DNA from: JACVRW01 sp963751835
GTDB lineage: Bacteria > Actinomycetota > Thermoleophilia > Solirubrobacterales > Thermoleophilaceae
Assembly (NCBI GenBank): GCA_963751835.1
Contig: CAVVWD010000022.1
Coordinates: 1 to 64,000 of the forward strand
Direction: 5' to 3'
DNA length: 64,000 bases
A model generated the notes under the pieces. That model was not told the origin of the DNA. It saw only the letters and a program-made list of their open reading frames with translations, and did not search any database. Below are positions 41,036 through 49,668 of this stretch, in pieces. The position numbers and the translations under genes are program-made. Each line of letters opens with the position of its first letter. Positions within the stretch are counted from its first letter, which is position 1.

Positions 41036-41190
41036 GCCTTCGAACGTTGAACGCCGAGTCCTCGCTGTCCCGACGGCGAGGAACGGGGGAACCACAGCGG
41101 CCCGTGAGGCCGCAGGGGCGAATCGCACGATTCCGCTGCGTAGCGCACTTTCCGGCGCGAGCCCGTCAGCTCACCTCGTAGGCATCTGGA
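41036..41190 (+). ncRNA. c-di-AMP riboswitch (ydaO/yuaA type)
   Basis: The diagnostic pieces occur in order: TTGAACGCCGAGTCCT (41047-41062), GGGGGAACCAC (41085-41095), GGGGCGAATC (41115-41124) and GCCCGTCAGCTCACCTCGTA (41161-41180) followed by GGC. They match the ydaO consensus (GCCGAAcCU, GGGGGAACCA, GGGGUGAAUC, CCGUCAGCUAACCUCGNAGGC). It precedes an Rpf/transglycosylase-like gene, the typical actinobacterial target. Bound c-di-AMP normally turns expression off. Confidence 0.9.
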
Positions 41191-41205
41191 AAGGGGAAAC
41201 GACAC

Positions 41206-41766
41206 TTGCGAGGGATCGTCGATGCCGTTCGTCGTCCGCATGCCGGCTTCGGCCTGCTGCTGGCGCTCATCGTTTTCGTACTGGCAGCACCGACTGCCTC
41301 CGCCGACACCGTACGGGCATCCGCATCGGCCGAGGTCGTTGTCAAGCGTGGCGACCGAGGCTCCGCCGTCCGCCAGATCCAGTCGCGGCTCGGTGTTCCG
41401 GCCGACGGGGTATTCGGGCCGCAGACCGAGCGTGCCGTCAGGCGCTTCCAGCGCGCGAATGGGCTCGTTGCAGACGGGATCGTTGGCCCGCTGACACGCA
41501 GGGCGCTCGGACTCGAGTCGTTCAGCTCGGCCGGCGGGTCCGTCCGGGGCATTCTCGACGCGATCGCCGAGTGCGAGTCCTCCGGCAACCCGCGCGCGGT
41601 CTCGCCCAGCGGTCAGTACCGCGGCAAGTACCAGTTCAGCCGCGCCACCTGGGAGCGCCTCGGCGGCTCGGGGGACCCGGCAAAGGCGCCTGAGTGGTTA
41701 CAGGACCGGCTCGCGCTGAAGCTCTACCGCGAGAGCGGCAGCGCACCCTGGCCGAACTGCCCGTAG
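41206..41766 (+). CDS. Secreted peptidoglycan-binding protein with Rpf/transglycosylase-like domain
   Basis: 186 residues from the TTG at 41206, with GAAAGGGGAAAC upstream. Signal peptide (1-33, FGLLLALIVFVLAAPTASA). PG_binding_1 domain (45-102: KRGDRGSAVRQIQSRLGVPA, ERAVRRFQRANGL, DGIVGPLTRRAL). C-terminal Rpf-type lysozyme fold (112-186) with ILDAIAECESSGNPRAVSPS (catalytic Glu near 122) and YRGKYQFSRATWERLGGSGD. It cleaves cell-wall glycan during growth or resuscitation. Expression should respond to c-di-AMP through the leader. Confidence 0.9.
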   Translation: MRGIVDAVRRPHAGFGLLLALIVFVLAAPTASADTVRASASAEVVVKRGDRGSAVRQIQSRLGVPADGVFGPQTERAVRRFQRANGLVADGIVGPLTRRALGLESFSSAGGSVRGILDAIAECESSGNPRAVSPSGQYRGKYQFSRATWERLGGSGDPAKAPEWLQDRLALKLYRESGSAPWPNCP

Positions 41767-41863
41767 GCGTCGGGGCGCCGAGGGGTGAATGCACCTTTCG
41801 GCTGATACGAGATGAGCCTTCCGGGCGATGGCGGGGAGGGCCGCCGGCCGTACGGTGACGCCC

Positions 41864-42232
41864 ATGAATGGCCTGGCTCAGACGGCAGAGCTGATGCGAC
41901 TGGCGCCGCACGTCTACGGCGCCGCCCTTGCAGCATCGCGCGACGAGCAGGCCGCCGCGGGCGTGACCGAGCGGGTGATGGAGAAGGCCGCCTCCGAGCC
42001 CGTGATCGCTCGCGAGCGGCTGGTCGAGAGCGCGATCCTGACTGCGGTCCGGCGGGCGCCCGCGCCGTGCTTCGAGGATATGCAGCGGCCCGACCGGGAG
42101 GCGGTGGCGCTGGCGCGCCTGGCGGGCTACTCGACCGACCAGATCGCCTCCAGCCTCGGCATCGCGGTGGAGGACGTGAAGGCGGGCATGCTGCGCGCCC
42201 TCAGGGGAGCAGCCCTGCGAGCGGCCTCATGA
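41864..42232 (+). CDS. Sigma-region-4-like helix-turn-helix protein
   Basis: 122 residues from the ATG at 41864. The C-terminal 50 residues read DREAVALARLAGYSTDQIAS then SLGIAVEDVKAGMLRALRGA, the spacing of sigma-70 region 4 (ALARL-G-s-x-eIA-LGi-xE-V). The N-terminal half (LAPHVYGAALAASRDEQAAA, VTERVM) resembles the start of region 2 of an ECF-like factor, but no promoter-melting segment is seen. It is either a short sigma-like regulator or an adaptor. It ends 2 bases before the convergent response regulator. Confidence 0.7.
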   Translation: MNGLAQTAELMRLAPHVYGAALAASRDEQAAAGVTERVMEKAASEPVIARERLVESAILTAVRRAPAPCFEDMQRPDREAVALARLAGYSTDQIASSLGIAVEDVKAGMLRALRGAALRAAS

Positions 42233-42234
42233 GC

Positions 42235-42888
42235 TCATTCGAGGTGGCGGGCCGCGAACGCAGCCGCCTCGGCGCGATTGCGGAAGCGGAGCTTCTCGAG
42301 CACGTGTCGCACATGCGTCTTGACGGTGGCCTCGCTGATCACGAGCCGCTCGGCGATCTCGCGGTTGCGAAGGCCCTCCGCGAGCAGCGCGAGTACCTCG
42401 CGCTCGCGCTCGCTCAGCGCGCCCAGCGGGTCCGGCTCGGGATCCCGCGCGCCACCCGCCAGGTCCTGCAGCAGCCGGCCGGCCATGGAGGCGGGGATGC
42501 GCGGCTCGCCGCGCCCCGCCGCCAGCACCGCCTCGATCAGCTCCCCAGGAGCCATGTCCTTGAGCAGGTAGCCCGCGGCGCCGACCCTGAGCGACGCGTA
42601 GAGGTCGGGCTCCTGCTCGGAGACGGTGAGGATCATCACCTCGGTCTCCGGCGAGCGCCGGCGGATGGCGGCGCAGGCCTCGATGCCGCCTACTCCGGGC
42701 ATGTTGAGGTCGAGCAGCGCCACGTCCGGGCGGCGCCGCTCGGCAAGCGCGATCGCCTCGCCGCCGTCCGCGGCGAGGCCGACGACCTCGACGCGCTCGT
42801 CGCTCGCGAGCAGCGCGGCGGTGCCCTCGCGCATCAGCCGGTGGTCGTCGGCGATGAGCACTCGCACGGGTCCGTTCTCGATGGCCAC
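42235..42888 (-). CDS. NarL/LuxR-family response regulator
   Basis: 217 residues from the GTG at 42888; an ATG at 42936 would add 16 residues and overlap the divergent kinase start. Receiver: D14-D15, phosphoacceptor D60 (ALLDLNMPG), LKDMAPGEL (Lys). The LuxR output domain near the C-terminus has LSEREREVLALLAEGLRNRE, then IAERLVISEATVKTHVRHVL. It pairs with the divergent GAF-containing kinase at 42914. Target genes are unknown. Confidence 0.92.
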   Translation of the reverse strand: MAIENGPVRVLIADDHRLMREGTAALLASDERVEVVGLAADGGEAIALAERRRPDVALLDLNMPGVGGIEACAAIRRRSPETEVMILTVSEQEPDLYASLRVGAAGYLLKDMAPGELIEAVLAAGRGEPRIPASMAGRLLQDLAGGARDPEPDPLGALSEREREVLALLAEGLRNREIAERLVISEATVKTHVRHVLEKLRFRNRAEAAAFAARHLE

Positions 42889-42913
42889 GCTCGAAGTATC
42901 GTGGGGCGCGGTC

Positions 42914-44080
42914 GTGACCACTGAGCAGAGGCCCATCGGCGAGGCCCCGCCCCCGCCGGCCCGCCGGCCGGACCCCGAGTTTCTCGCTGCTGTTGGAGCA
43001 CTGGGGCGAGTGGCGCGCGCGCTCGTGGGGAGGGGCAGCCTCGGCGAGCTTGCGGAACGGGCTCTCGACGAGATGCGAGTCGCGCTCGGCCTGGAGCTCG
43101 TGGTGCTCTACCTCCCGCGCCTCGCCGAGCAGGCGAGCCTCCAGCGCTACGTCACCTCGGCAGAGGAGCGGGCGACCACCAGGGCACGCGACGAGATCGA
43201 GTTCGACGACGAGGCCTGGCGGCTCGCTATTGCCAGCGGCGCGCCGCTCGTCTTCCGCGAGGAGGCGAGCTGGCTTGTCTCCAACCCCTTCGCGCCGCCG
43301 GCGCAGGCGTGGCTCGTCCTGCCGCTCGTTTCCGAGACGCGCCTCGTGGGCGTGGTGGTCGCCTGCGCGAGGCCGACGTGGTCGCTCTGTCCGACGGCCG
43401 CGACCGTGCTCACCCTGCTGGGCGACCTGTTGGCCGCCGGCATATCCACCGCGCGCCTTCGCCAACAGCTACAGGGGGCGGAGATCGAGCGCGAGCGGGC
43501 GCGTTTGGCGGCTGAGATCCACGACGGGCTGGCGCAGGACCTGGCGCTGGCGATGCGGGAGCTGGCGCTGCTCGAGTCCGAGCCGCCGCCCGAGCTGGCT
43601 CGTGCGAGTGCAGAACGGCTCCGCGAGGCGATCTCCTCGGCCCGCCGCGTGGTGCGGGCCCGGCTCGAGGACCTCTCGATCCACATTCCTCTGGGAGGTG
43701 TTCAGGCCGCGGTGGAGGAGATCAGCGCGAGGCGGGGCGCAGGGCTACCCCTCCGCGTTCGCTGTGAGGGGCCCGCGGTCGACGTGTCGCCCGAGACCAC
43801 CGCGGTCGTGGTCCGGGTCCTGACCGAGGCGCTCGCCAACTCCGCTCGCCACGCGCAGCCCGAGCGGGTGGAGGTGCGGCTGCTCGTGGAGGACGAGCGC
43901 CTTACGCTCGAGATCGAGGACGACGGTGTCGGCTTCCGGCCGGCCGAGGCCGGCGGGCCCGGCGACGGGCATTTCGGCCTCACGCTGATGCGGGAGCGGG
44001 CGCGCAGCCTCGGCGGCCGGCTGACCGTGCGCTCGACGCCGGGGGAGGGCACGTGCGTGACACTCGAGGTGCCCGTGTGA
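42914..44080 (+). CDS. NarL-type sensor histidine kinase with GAF domain
   Basis: 388 residues from the GTG at 42914. A GAF-like domain (about 40-180) is followed by HisKA_3 with RARLAAEIHDGLAQDLALAM (H about 203) and a HATPase domain (VVVRVLTEALANSARHAQPE, DDGVGFRP, FGLTLMRERARSLGGRL). No membrane segments, so it senses in the cytoplasm. It is divergent from its probable regulator at 42235 and overlaps the MEDS-domain gene (GTGA). Confidence 0.92.
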   Translation: MTTEQRPIGEAPPPPARRPDPEFLAAVGALGRVARALVGRGSLGELAERALDEMRVALGLELVVLYLPRLAEQASLQRYVTSAEERATTRARDEIEFDDEAWRLAIASGAPLVFREEASWLVSNPFAPPAQAWLVLPLVSETRLVGVVVACARPTWSLCPTAATVLTLLGDLLAAGISTARLRQQLQGAEIERERARLAAEIHDGLAQDLALAMRELALLESEPPPELARASAERLREAISSARRVVRARLEDLSIHIPLGGVQAAVEEISARRGAGLPLRVRCEGPAVDVSPETTAVVVRVLTEALANSARHAQPERVEVRLLVEDERLTLEIEDDGVGFRPAEAGGPGDGHFGLTLMRERARSLGGRLTVRSTPGEGTCVTLEVPV

Positions 44081-44685
44081 AAAAGGCCTCCACTATCGTG
44101 TCGCCCGTGCTCAGCGGCGCCCTCGCCCCCGCGCTCGACAGCGGCACCTGCCCTCACCTGGCGGTCCTCCTTCGCAGCGAGGAGGAGTTCGCGCCCGTCG
44201 TGGCGTCCTTCTACTCGCTCGGCGCCAAGCGCGGCGGCTGGCTCGTTCACCGAGGGGCCGAGCCCGAGCGTGACCGCGAAGCCCTGGCAGGCGCGGGCCT
44301 CGACGTCTCCGGCCTCGAGGCCGAGCGGCGCCTGGCGCTCGAGCAGGTCCTCCTCACGGAGCCGCCCGAGCGACTGCCGCAGCGGCTCGACGCCGCCTTC
44401 GACGATGCCCTCGGGCGCGGGCTCAGCACGCTGTGGTCCTCGCATACTCCGGTCGGCCCCGATTCGGACTCGTTTGCCCACGCGATGGAGGTGGAACGCG
44501 CATGGGAGCAGCACTTCCGCGACCGGCCCGTGGTCACGCTCTGCCCGTACATAGTGGGTGGGCTCGACGCGCCCGCCGCGCTCGGGCGCCTCACCGGGCT
44601 CGCGGCGGGCCACGACGGCGTGCTCGTGCCCTCCGAGCAGGGGCTCGAGCTGTTCAGGCCGGCTCGAGCTCCCGGCGACCCATGA
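44077..44685 (+). CDS. MEDS-domain (DcmR-like) sensory protein
   Basis: 202 residues from the GTG at 44077, overlapping the kinase stop. SGTCPHLAVLLRSEEEFAPV then VASFYSLGAKRGGWLVHRG matches the start of MEDS domains (H-x3-l-Y-x5-f...v..fl..GL..ge..v). Later VTLCPYIVGGLDAPAALGRL is also typical. MEDS proteins act as ligand sensors near histidine kinases in methanogens and methylotrophs. Its translation with a soluble NarL-type kinase suggests it feeds that kinase. Its last 32 bases overlap the convergent MFS gene. Confidence 0.78.
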   Translation: MKKASTIVSPVLSGALAPALDSGTCPHLAVLLRSEEEFAPVVASFYSLGAKRGGWLVHRGAEPERDREALAGAGLDVSGLEAERRLALEQVLLTEPPERLPQRLDAAFDDALGRGLSTLWSSHTPVGPDSDSFAHAMEVERAWEQHFRDRPVVTLCPYIVGGLDAPAALGRLTGLAAGHDGVLVPSEQGLELFRPARAPGDP

Positions 44686-45799
44686 GCTGCAGCCCGGCCA
44701 GCGTGGCGGCGCAGACAACGCCGAGCGCGGCGTAGGGCACTGCATCCGAGCTGGCCTCGGCGATTGCTCCGCCGGCTCCCGCGCCGACCACGTGTCCGAT
44801 TGCCCAGGCCAGGTTCGCAATCGAGAAGGCCAGCGCCTGATCGAGCCCGGACTCCTCGGAGGCGTCCGAGAGCAGCGCCATGGCCGGCGCCCAGAAGCCG
44901 CCCAGCGAGGCGAAGGCGAGCATGACCGCGAGGGCGAGCAGCACCACGGTGCCCGGCAGCGGCAGCAGCACCGCCATCACGACCGCGCCGATGAGGCCGG
45001 CCCGAATCGGGGCGAAGCGCCCCTTCCGGTCGGACAGGCGCCCGGCCAGCGGGCTCACCACGGCTTCGACGCACGCCGTGATCAGGAACACCGCGCCGAT
45101 CGCGGCGCCGCTCGCACCCAGGTCGTCGAGTCGCAGCGGCGCCAGCACCTCGATCACGCCGGCGAAGAGGGCCGGCAGGGTGAAGAGCCAGAAGCCGGCG
45201 AGCACCATGGGCCTGCGCAGCGCGGTCGCGAGCTGGGGGAGAAGCGCGCCGGGCTGTGGCTCGACACCCGGGGTCACCCACGCCCAGGCGGCGAGCGCAG
45301 CGGCGCCGACCGCGACCGCGCTGAACACGATCTCCGGGCCGATCACGGTCGCGGCGCCGCCCAGCACCGGGCCGAGCACCACACCCACGATGGCCGCGGC
45401 GAGTGCGGACCCGATGAGCTCCCCGCGCCGCTCCGGCGGCGCGGCCGAGACGAGCCAGGACATGCCGGCAGACCACATGCAGGCGCCGCCCACGCCCTGG
45501 ATGAAGCGGGCGGCGTCGAGCAGGACGATGTGGTCGGCGAACGCGAACACGAGGCTCGTCACGCCGAGCATTCCGAGGCCGAGCAGCAGGGTTGGCTTGA
45601 CGCCCCAGCGCGCGGCGAGCCAGCCGCTCGGGAGCGCGCCGGCGAACGTCCCCGCCGGATAGGCCGCGGCGAGCACACCGGCGCCGGTCTTCGAAAGATC
45701 GAACTCGTCCGAGTACTCCGGCAGCAGCGGCGTCACCGCGGCGAAGAACGACGTGTCCACCAGCACGACCGCCGCCACGAGCAGGAACAGGCGCCGCAT
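44654..45799 (-). CDS. Major facilitator superfamily transporter
   Basis: 381 residues from the ATG at 45799, with 12 hydrophobic segments. Motif A-like GWLAARWGVKPTLLLGLGML between helices 2 and 3, RFIQGVGGACMWSAGMSWLV (motif B/C region of drug exporters), and a repeat of motif A at GRLSDRKGRFAPIRAG after helix 8. The pattern is that of drug/metabolite exporters (DHA1-like). Substrate unknown. Confidence 0.9.
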   Translation of the reverse strand: MRRLFLLVAAVVLVDTSFFAAVTPLLPEYSDEFDLSKTGAGVLAAAYPAGTFAGALPSGWLAARWGVKPTLLLGLGMLGVTSLVFAFADHIVLLDAARFIQGVGGACMWSAGMSWLVSAAPPERRGELIGSALAAAIVGVVLGPVLGGAATVIGPEIVFSAVAVGAAALAAWAWVTPGVEPQPGALLPQLATALRRPMVLAGFWLFTLPALFAGVIEVLAPLRLDDLGASGAAIGAVFLITACVEAVVSPLAGRLSDRKGRFAPIRAGLIGAVVMAVLLPLPGTVVLLALAVMLAFASLGGFWAPAMALLSDASEESGLDQALAFSIANLAWAIGHVVGAGAGGAIAEASSDAVPYAALGVVCAATLAGLQLMGRRELEPA

Positions 45800-45831
45800 C
45801 CCGCCGATGCTACGCACCGGTAGTGCGCGAG

Positions 45832-45852
45832 GGCGCCGGCTCGGCCGGCGCC
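45832..45852. other. GC-rich inverted repeat between MFS and M20 genes
   Basis: GGCGCCGG (45832-45839) and CCGGCGCC (45845-45852) flank a 5-base loop in the 80-base gap between these divergent genes. It could be an operator or a leader hairpin. In DNA this GC-rich it may also be chance. Confidence 0.3.
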
Positions 45853-45879
45853 GGAGCGATTCCGTGAGAATGCCCGCCC

Positions 45880-47196
45880 ATGCCCGCACTCCTGGATGAG
45901 CTCGTCGACTGGCTTCGCATTCCCTCGATCTCCACCGGGGGCGGCGACGCCCCGTCACTCGCCCGCGCCTGCGACTGGGTCTGCGAGCGGATCGAGGCCG
46001 CGGGCGGCCAGGCGGACCAGATCATGGTCGACGGGGGCCACCCGATGGCGGTCGGGGACCTGGGCGCCGCGCGCTCGGATGCGCCGACCGTGCTCGCCTA
46101 TGGCCACTACGACGTCCAGGACCCGGGCCCGGGCGAGGCCTGGACCTCGCCGCCGTTCGAGCCGACCGAGCGCGGCGGCCGGCTCTACGCGCGCGGGGCG
46201 GCGGACGACAAGGGCAACTTCCTGCCGCTTCTCCACGTGGCCTGCGAGCTCGCGCGCGCGGGCGAGCTGCCCGTGAACGTGCGCTTCCTCGTCGAGGGAG
46301 AGGAGGAGGTCGGCAGCCGCTCGGTGCTGCGCTGGCTGCGCGACGCGGACCTGGGCGTCGACTGCGCGATCGTCTTCGACTCGCTGATGGCGGACGAGCG
46401 CACACCGGCGATCTCCGTCGGCGCGCGCGGCCTCGTGCAGGCATCGATCGAGGTCCGCACCGGGGCGCGCGACCTGCACTCGGGCCTCTACGGCGGCGCC
46501 GTGCTGAACGCGGCGCACGTCCTGCTCGCGATGCTCGCCGAGCTCACGCCGGACCGCAAGGGCGTGGTCCGTGAGGAGCTGAGGGCGGGGGTGGCGCCCG
46601 TGAGCGAGCGCGAGCGCGAGTCCTGGCGTCGGCTCGAGCCGGGTTCCGAGGCGCTGCGGTCGGTCGGCGCGCGCGAGGTGACCGCCGGGGCGGGGGACGA
46701 CTTCTACGACCGGGTCGGAGCAGCGCCCGCCGTCGACGTCAACCTGATGAGCACGGGCGAGCCGCGCACGATCGTGCCCTCGGTGGCGCGCGGGCACGTG
46801 AGCCTGCGCCTGGCGCCCGGGCAGAGCGCGGCCGTGATCGGGCCCGAGTTCGAGCGCCTGCTGCTCTCCGCGGTGCCGGAGGGCGCGGAGGTCGATATGC
46901 AGATGGAGTTGGCCGACCCGGCGCTCTTCGACCCCGAGCACCCCGCGCTGCGCCTTGCCGGCGAGGCGATCGGGCGCGCGTGCGGCACGCCGCCGGCGTT
47001 TGTCCGCCTCGGCGGGACGCTGCCGCTGTTGGCGGTGCTGGCGGAGCGCGGCGTGCCGACGATCGTCAGCGGGTTCGTGCTTCCCGACGACGCGATCCAC
47101 GCTCCCGACGAGAGCTACCGCCTCGAGAGCCTGCGGCTCGGCGAGCGTTCGGCCCGCGAGCTGTACGCGGAGCTCGCCGGGCTGCCGCGCGCCTGA
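45880..47196 (+). CDS. M20-family metallopeptidase (dipeptidase type)
   Basis: 438 residues. Metal motifs: YGHYDVQD (His and Asp ligands near 79-83), RGAADDKGN (bridging Asp), EGEEEVGS (catalytic Glu pair). Later, ARDLHSGLYGGAVLNAAH is the dimerisation-domain signature of M20 dipeptidases, and VRLGGTLPL with the C-terminal IHAPDESYRLES supplies the last ligands. It should hydrolyse dipeptides or related amides in the cytoplasm. Confidence 0.93.
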   Translation: MPALLDELVDWLRIPSISTGGGDAPSLARACDWVCERIEAAGGQADQIMVDGGHPMAVGDLGAARSDAPTVLAYGHYDVQDPGPGEAWTSPPFEPTERGGRLYARGAADDKGNFLPLLHVACELARAGELPVNVRFLVEGEEEVGSRSVLRWLRDADLGVDCAIVFDSLMADERTPAISVGARGLVQASIEVRTGARDLHSGLYGGAVLNAAHVLLAMLAELTPDRKGVVREELRAGVAPVSERERESWRRLEPGSEALRSVGAREVTAGAGDDFYDRVGAAPAVDVNLMSTGEPRTIVPSVARGHVSLRLAPGQSAAVIGPEFERLLLSAVPEGAEVDMQMELADPALFDPEHPALRLAGEAIGRACGTPPAFVRLGGTLPLLAVLAERGVPTIVSGFVLPDDAIHAPDESYRLESLRLGERSARELYAELAGLPRA

Positions 47197-47205
47197 GCTT
47201 TTTGG

Positions 47206-47829
47206 CTAGCGCCGGCGCAGCCGGTGGATGCGGACCCGCTCCGAGCGCGGGCTGCCCGTGCTCCTCACGGTCCAGCCCGCGGACTCCGCCCGCTCGAGGA
47301 AGGTCACGGCAGCCGCGCGCTGGGGATCGGCGATCAGCACGAGCCCGTGCCCGTCGACCAGGCGCGGCAGGAGCCCGAGCAGCAGGCCCACGTTGCGCCG
47401 CTCGTAGAGAACGTCTGAGCCCAGCACGAGGTCCCACGGACCGCGCTCGACGATCGCGTCGGGCGCCGCCCAGGAGCACTCGAGAGTCTCGACACGGACG
47501 GCATTGCGCTCCGCGTTGGCCGCGGTGGCAAGGACGGCGTCGGCGGACCAGTCGGTGGCGAGGACCCGCCCCCCGGCGCGTGCGGCGGCGATGCTCGGCA
47601 GCCCCAGACCGCAACCGAGCTCGAGCGTGCGCTTTCCGCGCAGCGAGCGCAGCGACAGGTCGTGCGCGAGCGCCACCCCGCTCGCCCACAGCTCGGCCCA
47701 GTAGGGCAGGAACTCGTCCCGCTCGAAGGACTCCTCGCTGAGCAGGGCCTCGGCGTCACGTGGGCGTGCGAGCTCGATCTCGCCGCCGGGGAGCGGAATG
47801 TGCTCGGCGACGTCGAGCTCGATCGTCAT
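47206..47829 (-). CDS. Class I SAM-dependent methyltransferase (METTL/lysine-MTase-like)
   Basis: 207 residues from the ATG at 47829 (overlapping the stop of the peptidase gene upstream). SAM motif I is RTLELGCGLGLPSIAAARAG, followed by VLATDWSADAV (motif II) and WDLVLGSDVLYERRN (motif IV). FLPYWAELWASGVALAHDL before motif I is typical of the METTL21-like/nicotinamide N-methyltransferase-like group that modifies protein lysines. The substrate is unknown. Confidence 0.85.
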   Translation of the reverse strand: MTIELDVAEHIPLPGGEIELARPRDAEALLSEESFERDEFLPYWAELWASGVALAHDLSLRSLRGKRTLELGCGLGLPSIAAARAGGRVLATDWSADAVLATAANAERNAVRVETLECSWAAPDAIVERGPWDLVLGSDVLYERRNVGLLLGLLPRLVDGHGLVLIADPQRAAAVTFLERAESAGWTVRSTGSPRSERVRIHRLRRR

Positions 47830-49631
47830 CTGAGCCGGCCGGCCTCCTCGGCGGCGCGCTCCGCGGCGTCCAGCTGGCGCTCGATCAGCTCGAGGCCGCT
47901 CGACCAGAAGCCGGGGTCGGCGAGGTCGACCCCGACGATCGCCCCGAGCTCCTCGGGCGGCCGCGAGCCGCCGGCGCGCAGGAGGTCCAGATAGGACGGC
48001 ACGAAGCCTTCGCCCTCCTCCTCGTAGCGCCGGTAGACCGACAGCGCGAGCAGGTGCCCGTAGGCGTACGCGTAGACGTAGCCGGGAGCGTCGACGAAGT
48101 GCCAGATGTACGACCACCAAAGGCCGTAGTCCTCGTGCAGGTCGACGCTGTCGCCGAGCAGGTCCGCCTGCGTCTCGAGCCACAGCTCGGCGAAGCGGTC
48201 GGTCGACAGCTCACCGGTCTCGCGGCGCGCCGTGTGGAGCGCGTGCTCGTAGCGGTTCATCGCGATCTGGCGGAACACGGCGGCGACCGCGCCGTCGAGC
48301 GCGCCGGCAAGCAGGTCGAGCCGCTCGGCCGGCCCGGGCGCGCGCTCGAGCAGCCGCTCGAGCACGATCGTCTCGCCGAAGATCGAGGCCGTCTCGGCCA
48401 GGGTCAGCGGCGTCGTGAAGTGGAAGATGCCCTGCGGCCGGGCGAGCGCCGCGTGCACCCCATGGCCGAGCTCGTGCGCCATCACCAGCACGTCGAGCGG
48501 GCGCGAGTTGTAGTTGAGCAGCACGTAGGGGTGGGCCGACGGGACCGTGTAGGAGCAGAAGGCGCCGCCGCGCTTGCCAGGTCGCGGCGGGCCATCGATG
48601 TGGTCGTGCTCGAAGAACACGGCCGCCGTGTCGCCGAGCTCGGGCGAGAAGCTGCGATAGCAGTCGAGCACGATCTCGCGCGCCTCCGCGTAGGGGATCC
48701 GGTCGTCGCTGTCCGAGACCGGCGCCATGCGGTCGTAGTGGGCGAGCCGGTCGACACCAAGCAGGCGCGCCTTGAGCGTGTACCAGCGGCGGGCGATGTC
48801 GTAGCGCGCCTGGACGGCCCCGATCAGCGCCTCGACCGACTCGTCGCTGGCCTCGTTGGCGAGGTTCCGCGAGGCGAGCCAGTGCTGATATGAGCGCAGC
48901 CGGTCCTTTGTCGCCTTGTCGCCGAGCAGCGTGTTGAACACGAAGGCACGCGTTCGCAGGCCGGGACGAAGCGCCTTGGTGATGGCGGCGGCCGCCTCGG
49001 CGCGCTGCTCGCGACCGGGGTCCTGGAGCGCCGACAGCGCCTCCTCGAATGAGGCCGGCTCGTCCTGCCCCGGCAGAGCGACCTCGAGCGCCGAGGTCTG
49101 CTCGGTGAACAGGCGCTGGAAGGCGCCCGCACCGGTCACTTCCGTCTCGGTGAGGATGCGCTCCTCGGGCTCAGTGAGCTGGTGCGGGCGGTAGCGGCGC
49201 ACCGTGCGAAGGTGGTGCGCGCAGAACTCGAGTTCGGGGGCCGCGAGCAGCTCGTCCGCCCGCTCCTCGGGGACGAGGTTCCACTCGAGCTCGAAGAAGA
49301 GCAGCGAGGTCTCGATCGCCGCGCCGAGCTCGCGCGCCTTCTGCATGAGCGCGCCGCGCTCGGGGTCCGCCGTGTCGAGCGAGAAGCTCAGCATCGCGTA
49401 CGACCCCGCGCGACCGGCCAGGTCGTGGATCGCGGCCAGCTCGTGCATGGCGTCGGCCAGGCCGTCCGCGCCCAGCTCGGCGACGCTGCCTCTGTGCCGC
49501 TGGGAGAACGCGTCCGCGCGCTCGCGGGCCTCGGTCAGCATCTCCTCGACCCCCTCGGCGCCCCGTCCGCCGACGAGCGGCTCGAGGTCCCAGGAGGCGG
49601 CTTCCAGCGCTTCGTCGACGGTCGTGCTCAC
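47826..49631 (-). CDS. M3-family oligoendopeptidase (PepF type)
   Basis: 601 residues from the GTG at 49631. The zinc motif is MAHELGHGVH (H about 386), followed about 25 residues later by the Glu ligand in LAETASIFGETIV. The N-terminal oligopeptidase F domain (LAAIHDLAGRAGSYAMLSFS) and C-terminal GYVYAYAYGHLLALSVY agree with PepF/M3B. It cleaves oligopeptides of roughly 6-18 residues in the cytoplasm. It overlaps the methyltransferase by ATGA. Confidence 0.94.
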   Translation of the reverse strand: MSTTVDEALEAASWDLEPLVGGRGAEGVEEMLTEARERADAFSQRHRGSVAELGADGLADAMHELAAIHDLAGRAGSYAMLSFSLDTADPERGALMQKARELGAAIETSLLFFELEWNLVPEERADELLAAPELEFCAHHLRTVRRYRPHQLTEPEERILTETEVTGAGAFQRLFTEQTSALEVALPGQDEPASFEEALSALQDPGREQRAEAAAAITKALRPGLRTRAFVFNTLLGDKATKDRLRSYQHWLASRNLANEASDESVEALIGAVQARYDIARRWYTLKARLLGVDRLAHYDRMAPVSDSDDRIPYAEAREIVLDCYRSFSPELGDTAAVFFEHDHIDGPPRPGKRGGAFCSYTVPSAHPYVLLNYNSRPLDVLVMAHELGHGVHAALARPQGIFHFTTPLTLAETASIFGETIVLERLLERAPGPAERLDLLAGALDGAVAAVFRQIAMNRYEHALHTARRETGELSTDRFAELWLETQADLLGDSVDLHEDYGLWWSYIWHFVDAPGYVYAYAYGHLLALSVYRRYEEEGEGFVPSYLDLLRAGGSRPPEELGAIVGVDLADPGFWSSGLELIERQLDAAERAAEEAGRLR

Positions 49632-49668
49632 GGCCCCCACGCTAAAGGATCGGGCACCATGCCCAAGC

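Noticed and set aside
41812..42924. A 370-codon plus-strand frame across the sigma-like gene and the NarL regulator
   Set aside because: It is in a different frame from the sigma-like protein and antisense to the response regulator; no domain is visible.
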